A stretch of 64,000 nt of DNA from NCBI GenBank assembly GCA_965248255.1, contig CBDFIW010000004.1, forward strand, positions 1,302,001-1,366,000. The letters run 5' to 3'. Shown here piece after piece: positions 45,667 through 54,734 of this stretch (its first letter is position 1; each line of letters starts with the position of its first letter). Made by a program: the position numbers and the translations under genes. The notes below the pieces were generated by a model. The model did no database searches. It had not been told where the DNA came from and saw only the letters and a program-made list of their open reading frames with translations. Source of the stretch: JAKZVK01 sp965248255. Lineage in GTDB: Bacteria; Acidobacteriota; Terriglobia; Bryobacterales; UBA6623.

Positions 45667-46521
45667 ATGACTTTCAGAAGTGTCATCTTGTCCACCGTGG
45701 CTTGCACGATGCTGAGCTTGCTGTTGCCCTCGGCGCTTCAGGCGCAGGGCGTGCGGATGTACAACACGGCGAAGAAGAAACTGATGGAAGGGAAGCAAGT
45801 CGTTGGCGGAACCATCAACACGTCGGACCCGGAGATCTACTGCGCCATGGCCAACGCCGGATTCGACTATCTGTGGATCGAGATGCAGCACAGCCCGCTG
45901 ATGTACAACGACGTGGCGAAGATGATCTGGGCCTGCCGGGGCGCGTCGGCGGTTCCCTTCATTCGCGTGCCGGACGCGACGGAAGGCGATCTCCAGAAGG
46001 CGACCGACATCGGCGCCCTCGGCGTCATCGTTCCCATGGTTGACACCGTCGAAGAAGCCGAACGGGCCGTCCTTTATTCGAAATACCCGCCGATGGGACG
46101 GCGCAGCCGGGGCGGCGGCCAGTACGGCAAGCTGTGGGGGAGCGATTACCGCGAGACCGCCAACGACAACATCATGCTGATCATCATGATCGAGACGCCC
46201 GCCGGTGTCGCCAACGCCGACAAGATCGCCGCCGTCCCCGGGGTCGACGTGGTATTCGCCGCCAGCGGCGACCTAGGGAGCTTCACGAGATGGGAACGAA
46301 GCGACCCGCGGTACAAAAAGCTGATCACCAAGATCCACGACGACACCTTGGGGGCCGGCAAGACGTTGGGGGGCCCCTGGGCTTGGAGCGACCGGCCGGG
46401 ATTCACCTTCTTCCAGGGTCCCAGCGAAGGCGGGCTGATCAAAGCGGGCGCCAACGTCGAGCTGGGGTTGGCGCAAAGCGGCCGGCGCGCCGATGTGGCG
46501 ACCGGGGATGAACCACGGTAG
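45667..46521 (+). CDS. Exported HpcH/HpaI-family aldolase
   Basis: ATG 45667 sits 6 nt after AAAGGAG; an ATG at 45661 would touch it. The 284-aa protein begins with a signal peptide (VILSTVACTMLSLLLPSALQA), unusual for this normally cytoplasmic class II aldolase fold. The active-site positions are conserved: His in WIEMQHSPL, Arg in VPFIRVPD, Glu in IMIETPAGVA, Asp in AASGDLGS. The family makes or cleaves 2-keto-3-deoxy-acid aldols such as 4-hydroxy-2-oxoheptanedioate. The true substrate is unknown. Confidence 0.82.
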   Translation: MTFRSVILSTVACTMLSLLLPSALQAQGVRMYNTAKKKLMEGKQVVGGTINTSDPEIYCAMANAGFDYLWIEMQHSPLMYNDVAKMIWACRGASAVPFIRVPDATEGDLQKATDIGALGVIVPMVDTVEEAERAVLYSKYPPMGRRSRGGGQYGKLWGSDYRETANDNIMLIIMIETPAGVANADKIAAVPGVDVVFAASGDLGSFTRWERSDPRYKKLITKIHDDTLGAGKTLGGPWAWSDRPGFTFFQGPSEGGLIKAGANVELGLAQSGRRADVATGDEPR

Positions 46522-46776
46522 GATCTGGGGTTGGGCGTGCCCAGAACTCTCGGCTTGAGAAACCCCAGGTCAGCGCTGCCGGCGCAGGAAAAGCATCTCC
46601 GGGAGGCAGCGGAGGACTTCTTCTCGAAGCGCCAGGCCGAAGAGGAACACGAGCGCCAAGATTGGCTGCGGCTGAGCCTGGAGTCTTGGAACATGACCGC
46701 TGAGCGAGGAGGCGGTACGGCCGGCCCTGGAATCCTAAATGGTATCCTGTGGGCGTAGTATGGCGGGAGGTTGGCG

Positions 46777-47727
46777 ATGAAACGTCGTGATTTCTTGAGG
46801 AGCACGGTGGCGGGCGGCGTCGGTTTGACGGCCGCGTTGCCGCTGGCAGGCGAAGGCGAGATGCCCATGCGGACGTTGGGCAAGTCGGGTCTGCGGGTGT
46901 CGCTGTTCTGCCTGGGCGGGTTCCACATGGCCAAGAAAGGCCCTGACAACGCCACGAAGATCATTCACCGCGCCATCGACCTCGGCGTGAACTTCTTCGA
47001 CAGCGCGCACAAGTATCACAGCGGGCTGAGCGATTCGTTCTACGGGCACGCGCTCGCGGGTGGGAAACGAGAGAAGGTCCTACTGATGAGCAAGGCGGAG
47101 TTGCGCGACGAGCACAGCGCGATGAAGCAGCTCGAAGACACGCTCAAGCGCATGCGCACCGACCATCTCGACCTGTGGCAATGCCACGAGGTGGCGCGCA
47201 TGGACGAGGTCGAGAAGATCTTCGGCCCGAAAGGCTCGCTCGAAGCGTTCGTCAAGGCCAAGAAGCAAGGCAAGGTGCGGCACATCGGATTCACCGGCCA
47301 CCATGACCCGGAAGTCCACTTGGCGCTGCTCAACGGCTACGATGGCTGGGAGACGGTACAGCACCCGGTCAACTTGGTCGATCCGCATTACCTGAGCTTC
47401 GTCGAGAACGTCCTGCCGAAGGTGACGAAAGCAGGGCTCGGCAAGATCGCCATGAAGACCAACGCCATGGGGCCGATTCTCGACAACAAGATTGCGACTA
47501 TCCCCGAATGCCTGCGCTTCGCGATGGCGCAGGGGCCGGACACGATTTGTTCCGGCGTCGAGACCGTCGAGCAGCTCGATCACAACGTCTCCGTCATCAA
47601 ACACCAGCGGCCTTTTGACGATAAGGAACTGACACAGCTTCTCACGCGCACGAGCAAGGGCAAGATCGGTCCCGAAGTCGAGTGGTACAAGAGAAAGATG
47701 GCAAGTGTCGTGACACGGGCGGCGTGA
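46777..47727 (+). CDS. Tat-exported aldo/keto reductase
   Basis: ATG 46777 has GGGAGG 6 nt upstream. The 316-aa protein carries a twin-arginine leader (MKRRDFLRSTVAGGVGLTAA) and then an AKR barrel (MRTLGKSGLRVSLFCLGGF). The catalytic tetrad is recognisable: Asp and Tyr in FFDSAHKYHSG, Lys in LLMSKAELRD, His in LDLWQCHEVA. It probably reduces an aldehyde or ketone with NAD(P)H, though cofactor supply outside the cytoplasm is a puzzle unless it is exported folded with cofactor, as Tat allows. The 255 bp upstream contain no gene I can support. Confidence 0.85.
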   Translation: MKRRDFLRSTVAGGVGLTAALPLAGEGEMPMRTLGKSGLRVSLFCLGGFHMAKKGPDNATKIIHRAIDLGVNFFDSAHKYHSGLSDSFYGHALAGGKREKVLLMSKAELRDEHSAMKQLEDTLKRMRTDHLDLWQCHEVARMDEVEKIFGPKGSLEAFVKAKKQGKVRHIGFTGHHDPEVHLALLNGYDGWETVQHPVNLVDPHYLSFVENVLPKVTKAGLGKIAMKTNAMGPILDNKIATIPECLRFAMAQGPDTICSGVETVEQLDHNVSVIKHQRPFDDKELTQLLTRTSKGKIGPEVEWYKRKMASVVTRAA

Positions 47728-47794
47728 GTCTAGCCTCACGATCCGAACTGCTCAAGGTCGCTGAGGCAGCTGCCGCACCCATCAAGTCCGGCCT

Positions 47795-49446
47795 ATGGTT
47801 GCCCTCCGAACCGGAACGGCTCGCTTGCGGGTTCTCTCGTTCGTAGCTCTGCTGGTCTATCCCTTTCTTGAGTTTCTGGCTTCTCACCGATACAACCCGG
47901 TTGCGCCAGAGTCGCTTGTCGTGATTGGTGTACTGGTGCTTGTTTCTTTCGCGATGGGATCATGGCACCGCAGCGATGCTTCCTTCTACGTCCTGCTCGT
48001 GAGCATGTTGAGTCTGTTATCAGTGCCCTATTTAAAACACGTCGTGCCGGTTCTGGCTGCGACAAACCCTTACTACATCCTCGTTGGATCCGTCACCCTT
48101 CTCGCGCTCGCTGCGTACTATCTGCAAGAGCGTTTCCTGGTCGTACTGGTTGTTTCTCTCAGTGCGTCCTTTCTGTACGGTTCAGTCGAAGGAGCGATGC
48201 GTCCGTCGTTGGCCGTCCAGCAGCCCGAGCTGGAACGCTCTCTTCCTCAGGCAGCACCCACGGCCGCCCAGGCCGAGCCTTCGCTCGTCATCTACCTCAT
48301 TCTGGATGAGTATATGGGGCCGGCGGGATTTCCCCTGGACGAACGAGCGTCGAGAGCAGCGGTGCGCTCGATATATCAAACGTTCCTCCGCTATGGCTTC
48401 ACGGTCTACAGCCATGCCTTCAGCAACTACGACAACACCTTCGATTCCATGATCAGCCTGTTGAACCTCAGAGTGTTGGAACCAGGAAAAGAAGGTGAGT
48501 CGTCGGAATCGGAGCAGCACTCTCGTCAGGACTACCGACTGCTTGCATATTTTCGAGATAAAGGTTACTTGCTCAATATCTATCAATCCAGTGTTTTCGA
48601 CATCTTCTATCCCGTCCCTCCCGCCAACAGCAACGTCTTGTACGACTACAGCAGATTGAATGTAATGCACGACCTTGCCATGCCCTGGACCGATCGGCTT
48701 CTTCTGCTCGCCGGTCGATTCAGCGTGGAGAATCTCGCGTTACGATTAGTGGATAAGAACTTCTGTGCTGCCTGCGGCCGCTATGGGGGGGTGTACTTTA
48801 CGACACAGTGGGCGTTCGAGGTCTTGGATCTCCTCGATCGTGACGTGAAAGCAGCACGGCAAGACTCGCTGTTTTTGCGCATTTGTTGACTCCACACTTT
48901 TCCTATGTCCATCGGCCGGATGGCAGTGCCTGGCCAGCCTCGACACTGGCCCACTCGACACCGCCCGGCTCCTTGCGGGTGGGTGAGCCGCGATACCGAG
49001 AGCTTCATCGTGTCTATGCCGGTCAAGTGCAGTACCTGAACCGGCGGCTTCAAGCCTTCTTCGAGCAGTTGGACCGTCGCAAGCTGCTGGATCGCGCGAC
49101 GGTGATCGTACACGGCGACCACGGAGCGCGGCTTCTTGGCAAGGGCCGACGCACTGCGCCTTTCCGGCGCCTGCTCGAAGCGTACTCGACTCTGTTGGCG
49201 GTAAGGATGACCCCGACGCGGCAGGGGAGAGTGGACTCCCGAAAGGGGAGTGTGCTGCGGTTTCTGGCCGAAGAGCTTTATGGTACGGCGCCCGATCTAG
49301 CGGCGGCGTCCGAATCCGTCTATGTGACGAATAGTGACGGAGCCTTCTCCGCTCTCCCATTCTTGGACCTCTGGCGCGATTGGGCCGAGAACTCATCCCC
49401 AGGTGCTGCAGAGACGCAAACGCAACCATTGAGACGTCAACACTAG
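47795..49446 (+). pseudogene. Membrane sulfatase-like (alkaline phosphatase superfamily) protein, one frameshift
   Basis: About five hydrophobic helices in the first ~130 residues (LRVLSFVALLVYPFLEFLA, YYILVGSVTLLALAAYYL, FLVVLVVSLSASFLYG) are followed by an extracytoplasmic sulfatase-like domain. The first metal strand is IYLILDEYMGPAGFP. A conserved Thr in YDNTFDSM (~215) is the likely nucleophile. HGDHGARLLG is the distal metal site. The frame breaks at 48877: adding one G gives SLFLAHLLTPHFSYVHRPDG, which matches the paralogue at 49875. The architecture resembles LtaS/EptA-like enzymes that move or remove phospho- or sulfo-groups on surface glycans. The break may be a sequencing error. 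Confidence 0.78.
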
Positions 49447-49520
49447 GACTAGGTATCGCTGGCTCAAGATCAGACGTAGATCGGTTATAATGACGTCGAA
49501 CGCACCGAAGAGCCCGACCC

Positions 49521-49742
49521 ATGGCCTGCCGAAACCCCATTTGGAAGCGCTGTAGTTTGCTCCTTTCAGCGCTGATCTTTCTCGCTGTCGGAGTGCCCGA
49601 GCATGCCTACGGTTACATCGACCCGGGCACCGGCAGCATGCTGGTGCAGGTGACGATCGGCGCCATCGCGGCGGGCCTGACACTGTGCAAGCTTTACTGG
49701 AAGAAGATCGCGGGCCTCTTCCGTTCGCGGCCTGAGGACTAG
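49521..49742 (+). CDS. YIDPGTGS-motif small membrane protein
   Basis: A 73-aa protein with a signal-like helix (RCSLLLSALIFLAVGVPEHA), then the striking YIDPGTGSMLVQ, a second helix (VTIGAIAAGLTLCKLYW) and a basic tail KKIAGLFRSR. From memory, small proteins with this motif recur next to surface-polysaccharide sulfatase-like and methyltransferase genes in diverse bacteria without assigned function. It sits between the two sulfatase-like genes. A TATAAT at 49486-49491 may be its -10 box, though the -35 is weak. Confidence 0.75.
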   Translation: MACRNPIWKRCSLLLSALIFLAVGVPEHAYGYIDPGTGSMLVQVTIGAIAAGLTLCKLYWKKIAGLFRSRPED

Positions 49743-49874
49743 GCCGAGTCCATAGCAGACACACGTGTTCTCCCCCGCTGTGGCCACCTGAGACTTTGTC
49801 GGATCGCCGGCAGCGTCGGTCTCACTGCAGATAGAATTGCCCGAGCAGGATTTCAAGCGAATCGTACGTGCGCT

Positions 49875-51500
49875 ATGGAACACCGAAGGATATGGACGCC
49901 CTGCGCGTTCTGGTTTCGGTTCACAGTGTTTTCGGCGCTGTGCGTTCTTCCCTTCGTCGAGCAGCTGATCGGCTGGAGGTATCCGTTCTTATGCAGTGAG
50001 GTAGTGATCAGCCTGCTGCTGCTAGCGGCTGCCTGCTCGCTGCTGGCGTGGGTTACCCGCCCAACCTATCTGTTCTACACCGTGCTGGTTGCGATATTGG
50101 GCTTCATGCTGGTGCCGTACGCACAGCTCTTGCACCCGCGTTTACTCACTCTGAAGCCGATCTGGGTTTTGGCTGCCGGCCTGCTGCTGTTCGGCGCTCT
50201 GAACTATTGGATGCGCGAGAAGTTCGGCATCGCCCTGCTGGTATTCCTCTCTGTTTCCTGCGTAGCAGGCTGTGTCGAGTCGCTGCTCGGTCCGCCGCTC
50301 ATCGAGGTTCGAGGCCCCGAGCCAGGTGGTGCGCCGAACCGCTCCCCGGGCAGTCACGGGCACGTGATCTATCTGATCTTGGACGAGTACGCAGGACCCG
50401 CAGGCTTTCCAGAGGACCTAGCGACTTCCAGACAGGCCGTCACCTCGATCCGGGAAACCTTCCTTCCCCGTGGCTTCACCGTGTATGAGAACGCTTTCAG
50501 CCATTACGCCGCGACGGCTAACGCGATGCCGAGTCTGTTGGATCTCAAGCTGCTCGACGAGGACCTGGAAGAAAACCCCGCCGGCAGAGCAGAGCAAGCG
50601 GTATTCAAGGTCTTCACGCACTTCAAGTCACAAGGATACGCAGTCCGCCTCTATGAGGCTCGCCGAATGAGCCATTTCGGCCCCGACACCGGGGCCGAAA
50701 CAAGGGTCGTTTACGATGTGCTCAACCTTGCTGCGGCGACAACGGCGCCCATTTCGTTGGGGGGGACCGCTTGTGGCTGATCACAGGGACCCACGCGGCC
50801 AGGAACCGGCCGTTACACCTAGCGATAAAGAACGTCTACCGGCGATACATGGAGGTTCAAGACCTATGGTGGTCACAGCCCATTTCCTTGAGTATTCTCG
50901 ACATGCTGCAGGACGATGTCCTGGTGGCACAGCAAAACACTCTCTTTCTTGCCCATCTCATGGCGCCCCACTTCAGCTGGGTCTACCGGGCTGACGGGAC
51001 GGTTCGGCCTCTTTCGGAGATGGTGGGCATCCCAGAGGCCGAACCAACACTGCGGGAGAATCCTCTGTATCAGGTCCGTCATGCCCGCTACGCGGCGCAG
51101 GTACAGTATCTGACGGCGCCTGGGGGAGTTTCTTGATGAGCTTGCGGCACATCAGTTGCTTGATTCATCCACGGTTGTGCTGCACGGGGACCACGGATCC
51201 CGAATGATGGGGCGCGGGGGAAAAGATAGTTCGTCTCGAGCGCTGTTGGAAAGTTTCTCGACGTTCGCCGCCGTGCGAAAGCCCGGATCGCGCGAAGGGC
51301 GATGGGTCCGCCAAAAAGGCAGTCTCATCACTTTTCTTAAGCAGGAACTGTATCCTGAGGCGCAATGGGACCTCCCAGATGGACTGGATGCGGTCTACTA
51401 CCTACGGGAGGAAGGCGGCTTTGACGGGATCCAGCTTCTACGGCTCTGGTCGGAGGATGAGAAGCCCGGCCAGCACGCCGGGGTTGAGAAGCCTTCCTAA
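49875..51500 (+). pseudogene. Second membrane sulfatase-like protein, two frameshifts
   Basis: Paralogue of the gene at 47795, with the same plan. Membrane helices (FTVFSALCVLPFVEQLIGW, VVISLLLLAAACSLLAWV, LTLKPIWVLAAGLLLFGAL) precede LILDEYAGPAGFP, a Thr in YAATANAM (~214) and HGDHGSRMMG. The frame changes at the G7 run 50759-50765, where eight G would give ISLGDRLWLITG. It changes again near 51118, where two more bases would give a QYLTARLGEFLDEL-like helix. Outside these points the reading is uninterrupted and matches its paralogue. I suspect undercalls, but decay of one of two paralogues is possible. Confidence 0.75.
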
Positions 51501-51621
51501 GGGACTTGGCGTGTTGTCGAGCTGCGCGTCCTACCGTGGAAGCTTGACAAGCTTCCCGAGCGGGTCTGACCTATCGAGCCCCTACATTTTCCATCGAAGT
51601 TCTCCCACAGGCTCATAACCG

Positions 51622-53010
51622 ATGCCTTCGCCGACAACGCAACACGCAGCCTCTTTTCGGGATCCTGCGGGGTACATCTTCGTTGAAGACGGAGTGTATA
51701 AGAGAGCGATCACCGCATATGGGAAACCGGACTACGATCTTCTAATGGGATCAGGGGTCTACGATCTCCTGGTTTCAAGAAGGCAGTTGCTGCCGCACCA
51801 AGAGCAGGTCTTCGCCGGCCGGGCCCGCGGTCACGACGTGGCGAAGGTGCTTATCCCCGAGCAACTGCCCTTTATCTCCTATCCTTACGAATGGTGCTTC
51901 GGCCAGCTCAAGGATGCGGCGCTGCTCACTCTGGATGTCCAACGGGACGCTCTTCCGTCGGGCCTTTCCCTGAAAGACGCTTCCTTCTTCAACGTCCAGT
52001 TTCATCAGGGCAGGCCGGTCTTCATCGACATCTCGTCGTTCGAGAAAGACACCGGTGGTCCCTGGGTGGCGTATCGTCAGTTCTGCGAGCATTTCTTGGC
52101 GCCGCTGTTGCTGTCGGCTTGCGTTGACCCGGGGCTCCAGCGCCATCTGACAACCTCGCTCGATGGGTTGGATCTCGCTCTCACGAACCGCCTTTTACCG
52201 CTGAGGGCGAAGCTGCGTCCGGGTGTCTTTCTTCACATCGGCCTTCACGCCCGGAGTCAAGAAAAGCACCGTGGAGTCGAGAGCAGAACCGCCGCTGGCG
52301 ACATCCGCATGAGCACGTCAAGGAAGATCGCCCTTGTCGAGTCCCTCACTTCGACGGTGGAAAAGATCCATCTGGGTAAGAGGCAATCATCCTGGTCCAC
52401 CTACTACGCCGACGCGAGTCACTATTCAGAGGAGAGTGAGGCGTTCAAGAAGCAGGCCGTGGAAAAAGCAGTCCAAGCCTGTGGACCGAAGCTGGTGTTC
52501 GACCTTGGAGGCAATGTCGGCAACTACAGCCGTCTAGTGACAGGCCTCGGGATTGACTGCGTCTGTTACGACCAGGACCCCTTGTCGGTGAATGAAAACT
52601 ACATCCGTTCGCGAGGCAACGGGGATTCTCACATGCTTCCCCTTGTGATGGATCTCACGAACCCAACACCACCGCTGGGTTTCGGAGGAAGCGAGAGGAT
52701 GGGGTTCTTCGACAGACCTCGGCCCGACCTGGTTTTGGCCTTGGCCCTTGTCCACCACCTCCGCATCGGCGGAAACATCCCTCTCGGCCGGCTAGCCGGT
52801 TTTCTGGCTCGCCTCAGCCGGCGGGTCTTGATCGAGTTTGTGCCCAAGGAAGACCCGCTGGTCCAAGGGCTGCTGGCAGGTCGAGAAGACATCTTTGACG
52901 ACTATGAGGAAGCGTCCTTCGAAGAATGCTTCCGTGTGCATTTTCGGCTGACCTGGCGCTCGCCGGTTCCCGGCACGGTGCGGACGCTGTACCTGTTTGA
53001 GCGAGAGTGA
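51622..53010 (+). CDS. Two-part class I SAM methyltransferase, NoeA-like
   Basis: A 462-aa protein. The N-terminal ~230 residues (FRDPAGYIFVEDGVYKRAI, NVQFHQGRPVFIDISSFEK) resemble the kinase-like half of nodulation-type NoeA proteins. The C-terminal half is a Rossmann methyltransferase with motif I LVFDLGGNVGNYSR (~300) and acidic loop VCYDQDPLSV. The motif IV region reads DLVLALALVHHLRIGGNIP. It follows the second sulfatase-like gene by 121 bp. It may methylate a sugar or lipid-linked glycan. That assignment is inferred from context and from memory of NoeA-like proteins. Confidence 0.75.
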   Translation: MPSPTTQHAASFRDPAGYIFVEDGVYKRAITAYGKPDYDLLMGSGVYDLLVSRRQLLPHQEQVFAGRARGHDVAKVLIPEQLPFISYPYEWCFGQLKDAALLTLDVQRDALPSGLSLKDASFFNVQFHQGRPVFIDISSFEKDTGGPWVAYRQFCEHFLAPLLLSACVDPGLQRHLTTSLDGLDLALTNRLLPLRAKLRPGVFLHIGLHARSQEKHRGVESRTAAGDIRMSTSRKIALVESLTSTVEKIHLGKRQSSWSTYYADASHYSEESEAFKKQAVEKAVQACGPKLVFDLGGNVGNYSRLVTGLGIDCVCYDQDPLSVNENYIRSRGNGDSHMLPLVMDLTNPTPPLGFGGSERMGFFDRPRPDLVLALALVHHLRIGGNIPLGRLAGFLARLSRRVLIEFVPKEDPLVQGLLAGREDIFDDYEEASFEECFRVHFRLTWRSPVPGTVRTLYLFERE

Positions 53011-53071
53011 AGCAGCGGCCTTGGAGCGGGTTGCCAGCGAGCGATCCAGCCGATCCAGATCGGCTCGCGAC

Positions 53072-54660
53072 TGTTGAAGCCCAATGATAATGTCCCCTTG
53101 AGCGCCCAATAGAAATGTCCCCTAATCTGGACCTCTGCGAGGAGGTGAAAGATTGGGAAGGACATGGATGAGTGCCAAGGAGTTGAGGCGCGGCGAAGTG
53201 CTGAGCCGAGTGAAACGAGGGGAACTGAAGTTGACCGAAGCCACCGCACTGCTGGAGGTCAGCTACCGCCAAGCGAAGCGGCTCAACAAGCGTTACCGAG
53301 CAGGCGGGGTCAAGGCTTTGGTGCACGGTAACGTCGGCCGCGCTTCGAACCGAGCCGATGACAAGCGCCGCGAGCAGGTTCTCGAGTTGGTGCACGCAAA
53401 CTATGCGGGCGAGGGGCACGAGCGCTTCGGGCCGACGCTGGCGTCGGAACATCTGGCAGCCGATCAGGGCCTGGAAGTGCCGCGCGAAACGCTGCGGCGC
53501 TGGATGCTCGCGGCGGGCCTGTGGAGCCGGAGTCGCAAGCGCCCACCGCATCGCAGCCGGCGGCAACGCAAAGCGCACTTCGGCGAGCTGATTCAACTCG
53601 ACGGTTCGCACCACCACTGGCTGGAAGGACGCGGCCCGAAAGCCTGTTTGATGAACTTTGTCGATGACGCGACCGGTCTTGCACTGTGCCGCTTCTCGGG
53701 CCAGGAAACGACCTGGGCCGCGGCCGATCTGCTCCAAGCCTGGGTGCGCCAACACGGCGTTCCCAAGGCGTTGTACTGCGACTGGAAAAACGTCTACCAG
53801 CGCCAGCCGACGTCGCGGGAAGCACTGGAAGGCATCAAGCCCGAGACGCAGTTCGGGCGCATGTGCGCGAAGCTTGGCATTGGCATCATTGCCGCATCGT
53901 CGCCGCAAGCCAAGGGACGTGTCGAACGCCATCACGGCACGCACCAGGACCGCCTGATCAAGAAGATGCGGCTGCGGGGCATCGTTGATTACGAGGCGGC
54001 GAACCGTTACCTCGGCGAGGAGTACTTAGCCGAGCACAACGAGCGCTTCTGCTGCGAGCCGGCGGCGGGAGCGGACTTTCACCAGGCGCTACCCCGCGGC
54101 ACCGAGCTGCGAGGGGTGTTCTGCTTCGAATACGAACGGGTGGTGAGCAACGACCAGGTGGTGCGTTTCGAGAATCGTTGCTTGCAGTTGAAGCCGAAAC
54201 GCAATCAGGGCGTGGGGGCGGGTGCACGGGTGACGGTCCAACAGGGGCGCGATGAGAGCTTGCAGGTGAGGTTTGAGGGGCACGAGATCGAGCACGAAGT
54301 GATCGCCACGCCGACGCCACGGCTGCGGACGAAGCCGGCACCGCAGGGGAACGTGGTGGCCAGACGCAAGCCGGCGGCGAACCACCCCTGGCGGCGACCT
54401 GTGTTGCGGAAAACACGATCTGCGAATTCATAAGAGGGCTGTGGAAATGCCGGGTCGGATGGAAAGCGTGGAAAACCTTGTGGCGGCAGCCGTGCCGGGC
54501 TCGAGGAACCGTGGATGGTTTTCCACCCTTCCCACCGTCCCTTGGAAATCGCTACGCGATTCCCACAGTTCCACAGCCCCGACGATGACGATTCTCTCCT
54601 ATCACCAAGGGGACACTTCTACTGGGCTACCGAAGGGGACATTTCTATTGGGCCTTGACA
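53072..54660 (+). mobile_element. IS1202/ISNCY-like insertion sequence, 1.59 kb, 16-bp target duplication
   Basis: A perfect 16-bp direct duplication CAGATCGGCTCGCGAC flanks it at 53056-53071 and 54661-54676. The ends are TG...CA and each holds two copies of a GCCCAATAGAAATGTCCCC-type unit (53080 and 53104 on the left; inverted near 54615 and 54635 on the right). From memory, the ISTde1 branch of the IS1202 family makes 15-18 bp duplications, which fits. It has landed about 60 bp upstream of the DUF1501 gene at 54735. The ends are intact, so the insertion appears recent. Confidence 0.92.
53153..54433 (+). CDS. IS1202/ISNCY-like DDE transposase
   Basis: A 426-aa protein. TTG 53153 has GGAGGT 6 nt upstream, and an in-frame ATG at 53168 is the alternative. 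An N-terminal HTH region (LTEATALLEVSYRQAKRLNK) precedes an rve-type core. The acidic residues are in LIQLDGSHHHWLEG, YCDWKNVYQRQ and KGRVERHHGTHQDR. The C-terminal part is a beta-rich DNA-binding domain (RVTVQQGRDESLQV). The frame is intact, so the element may still be active. The ~230 bp after the stop belong to the element's right end. Confidence 0.9.
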   Translation: MGRTWMSAKELRRGEVLSRVKRGELKLTEATALLEVSYRQAKRLNKRYRAGGVKALVHGNVGRASNRADDKRREQVLELVHANYAGEGHERFGPTLASEHLAADQGLEVPRETLRRWMLAAGLWSRSRKRPPHRSRRQRKAHFGELIQLDGSHHHWLEGRGPKACLMNFVDDATGLALCRFSGQETTWAAADLLQAWVRQHGVPKALYCDWKNVYQRQPTSREALEGIKPETQFGRMCAKLGIGIIAASSPQAKGRVERHHGTHQDRLIKKMRLRGIVDYEAANRYLGEEYLAEHNERFCCEPAAGADFHQALPRGTELRGVFCFEYERVVSNDQVVRFENRCLQLKPKRNQGVGAGARVTVQQGRDESLQVRFEGHEIEHEVIATPTPRLRTKPAPQGNVVARRKPAANHPWRRPVLRKTRSANS

Positions 54661-54692
54661 CAGATCGGCTCGCGACCGGACGTTCGGTGGCC

Positions 54693-54698
54693 TATAAT
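54693..54698 (+). promoter_or_regulatory. Possible -10 box (TATAAT) for the DUF1501 gene
   Basis: A perfect TATAAT lies 37 bp before the start at 54735. The region where a -35 would lie (about 54670) is the 16-bp target duplication and matches the consensus poorly. The insertion duplicated rather than removed that region, so the native promoter may survive. Confidence 0.35.
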
Positions 54699-54734
54699 GT
54701 TAAGCGTGTACACTTGGTCGCTGAGGAGGCGAAC

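Noticed and set aside
46531..46758. ORF between the aldolase and the aldo/keto reductase (and a hydrophobic frame on the opposite strand)
   Set aside because: TTG start, low-complexity charged product, no ribosome site, no recognisable family. Neither strand is convincing.
54441..54734. N-terminal extension of the DUF1501 gene
   Set aside because: It runs through the right end of the IS element. ATG 54735 has a strong ribosome site and begins the Tat leader.
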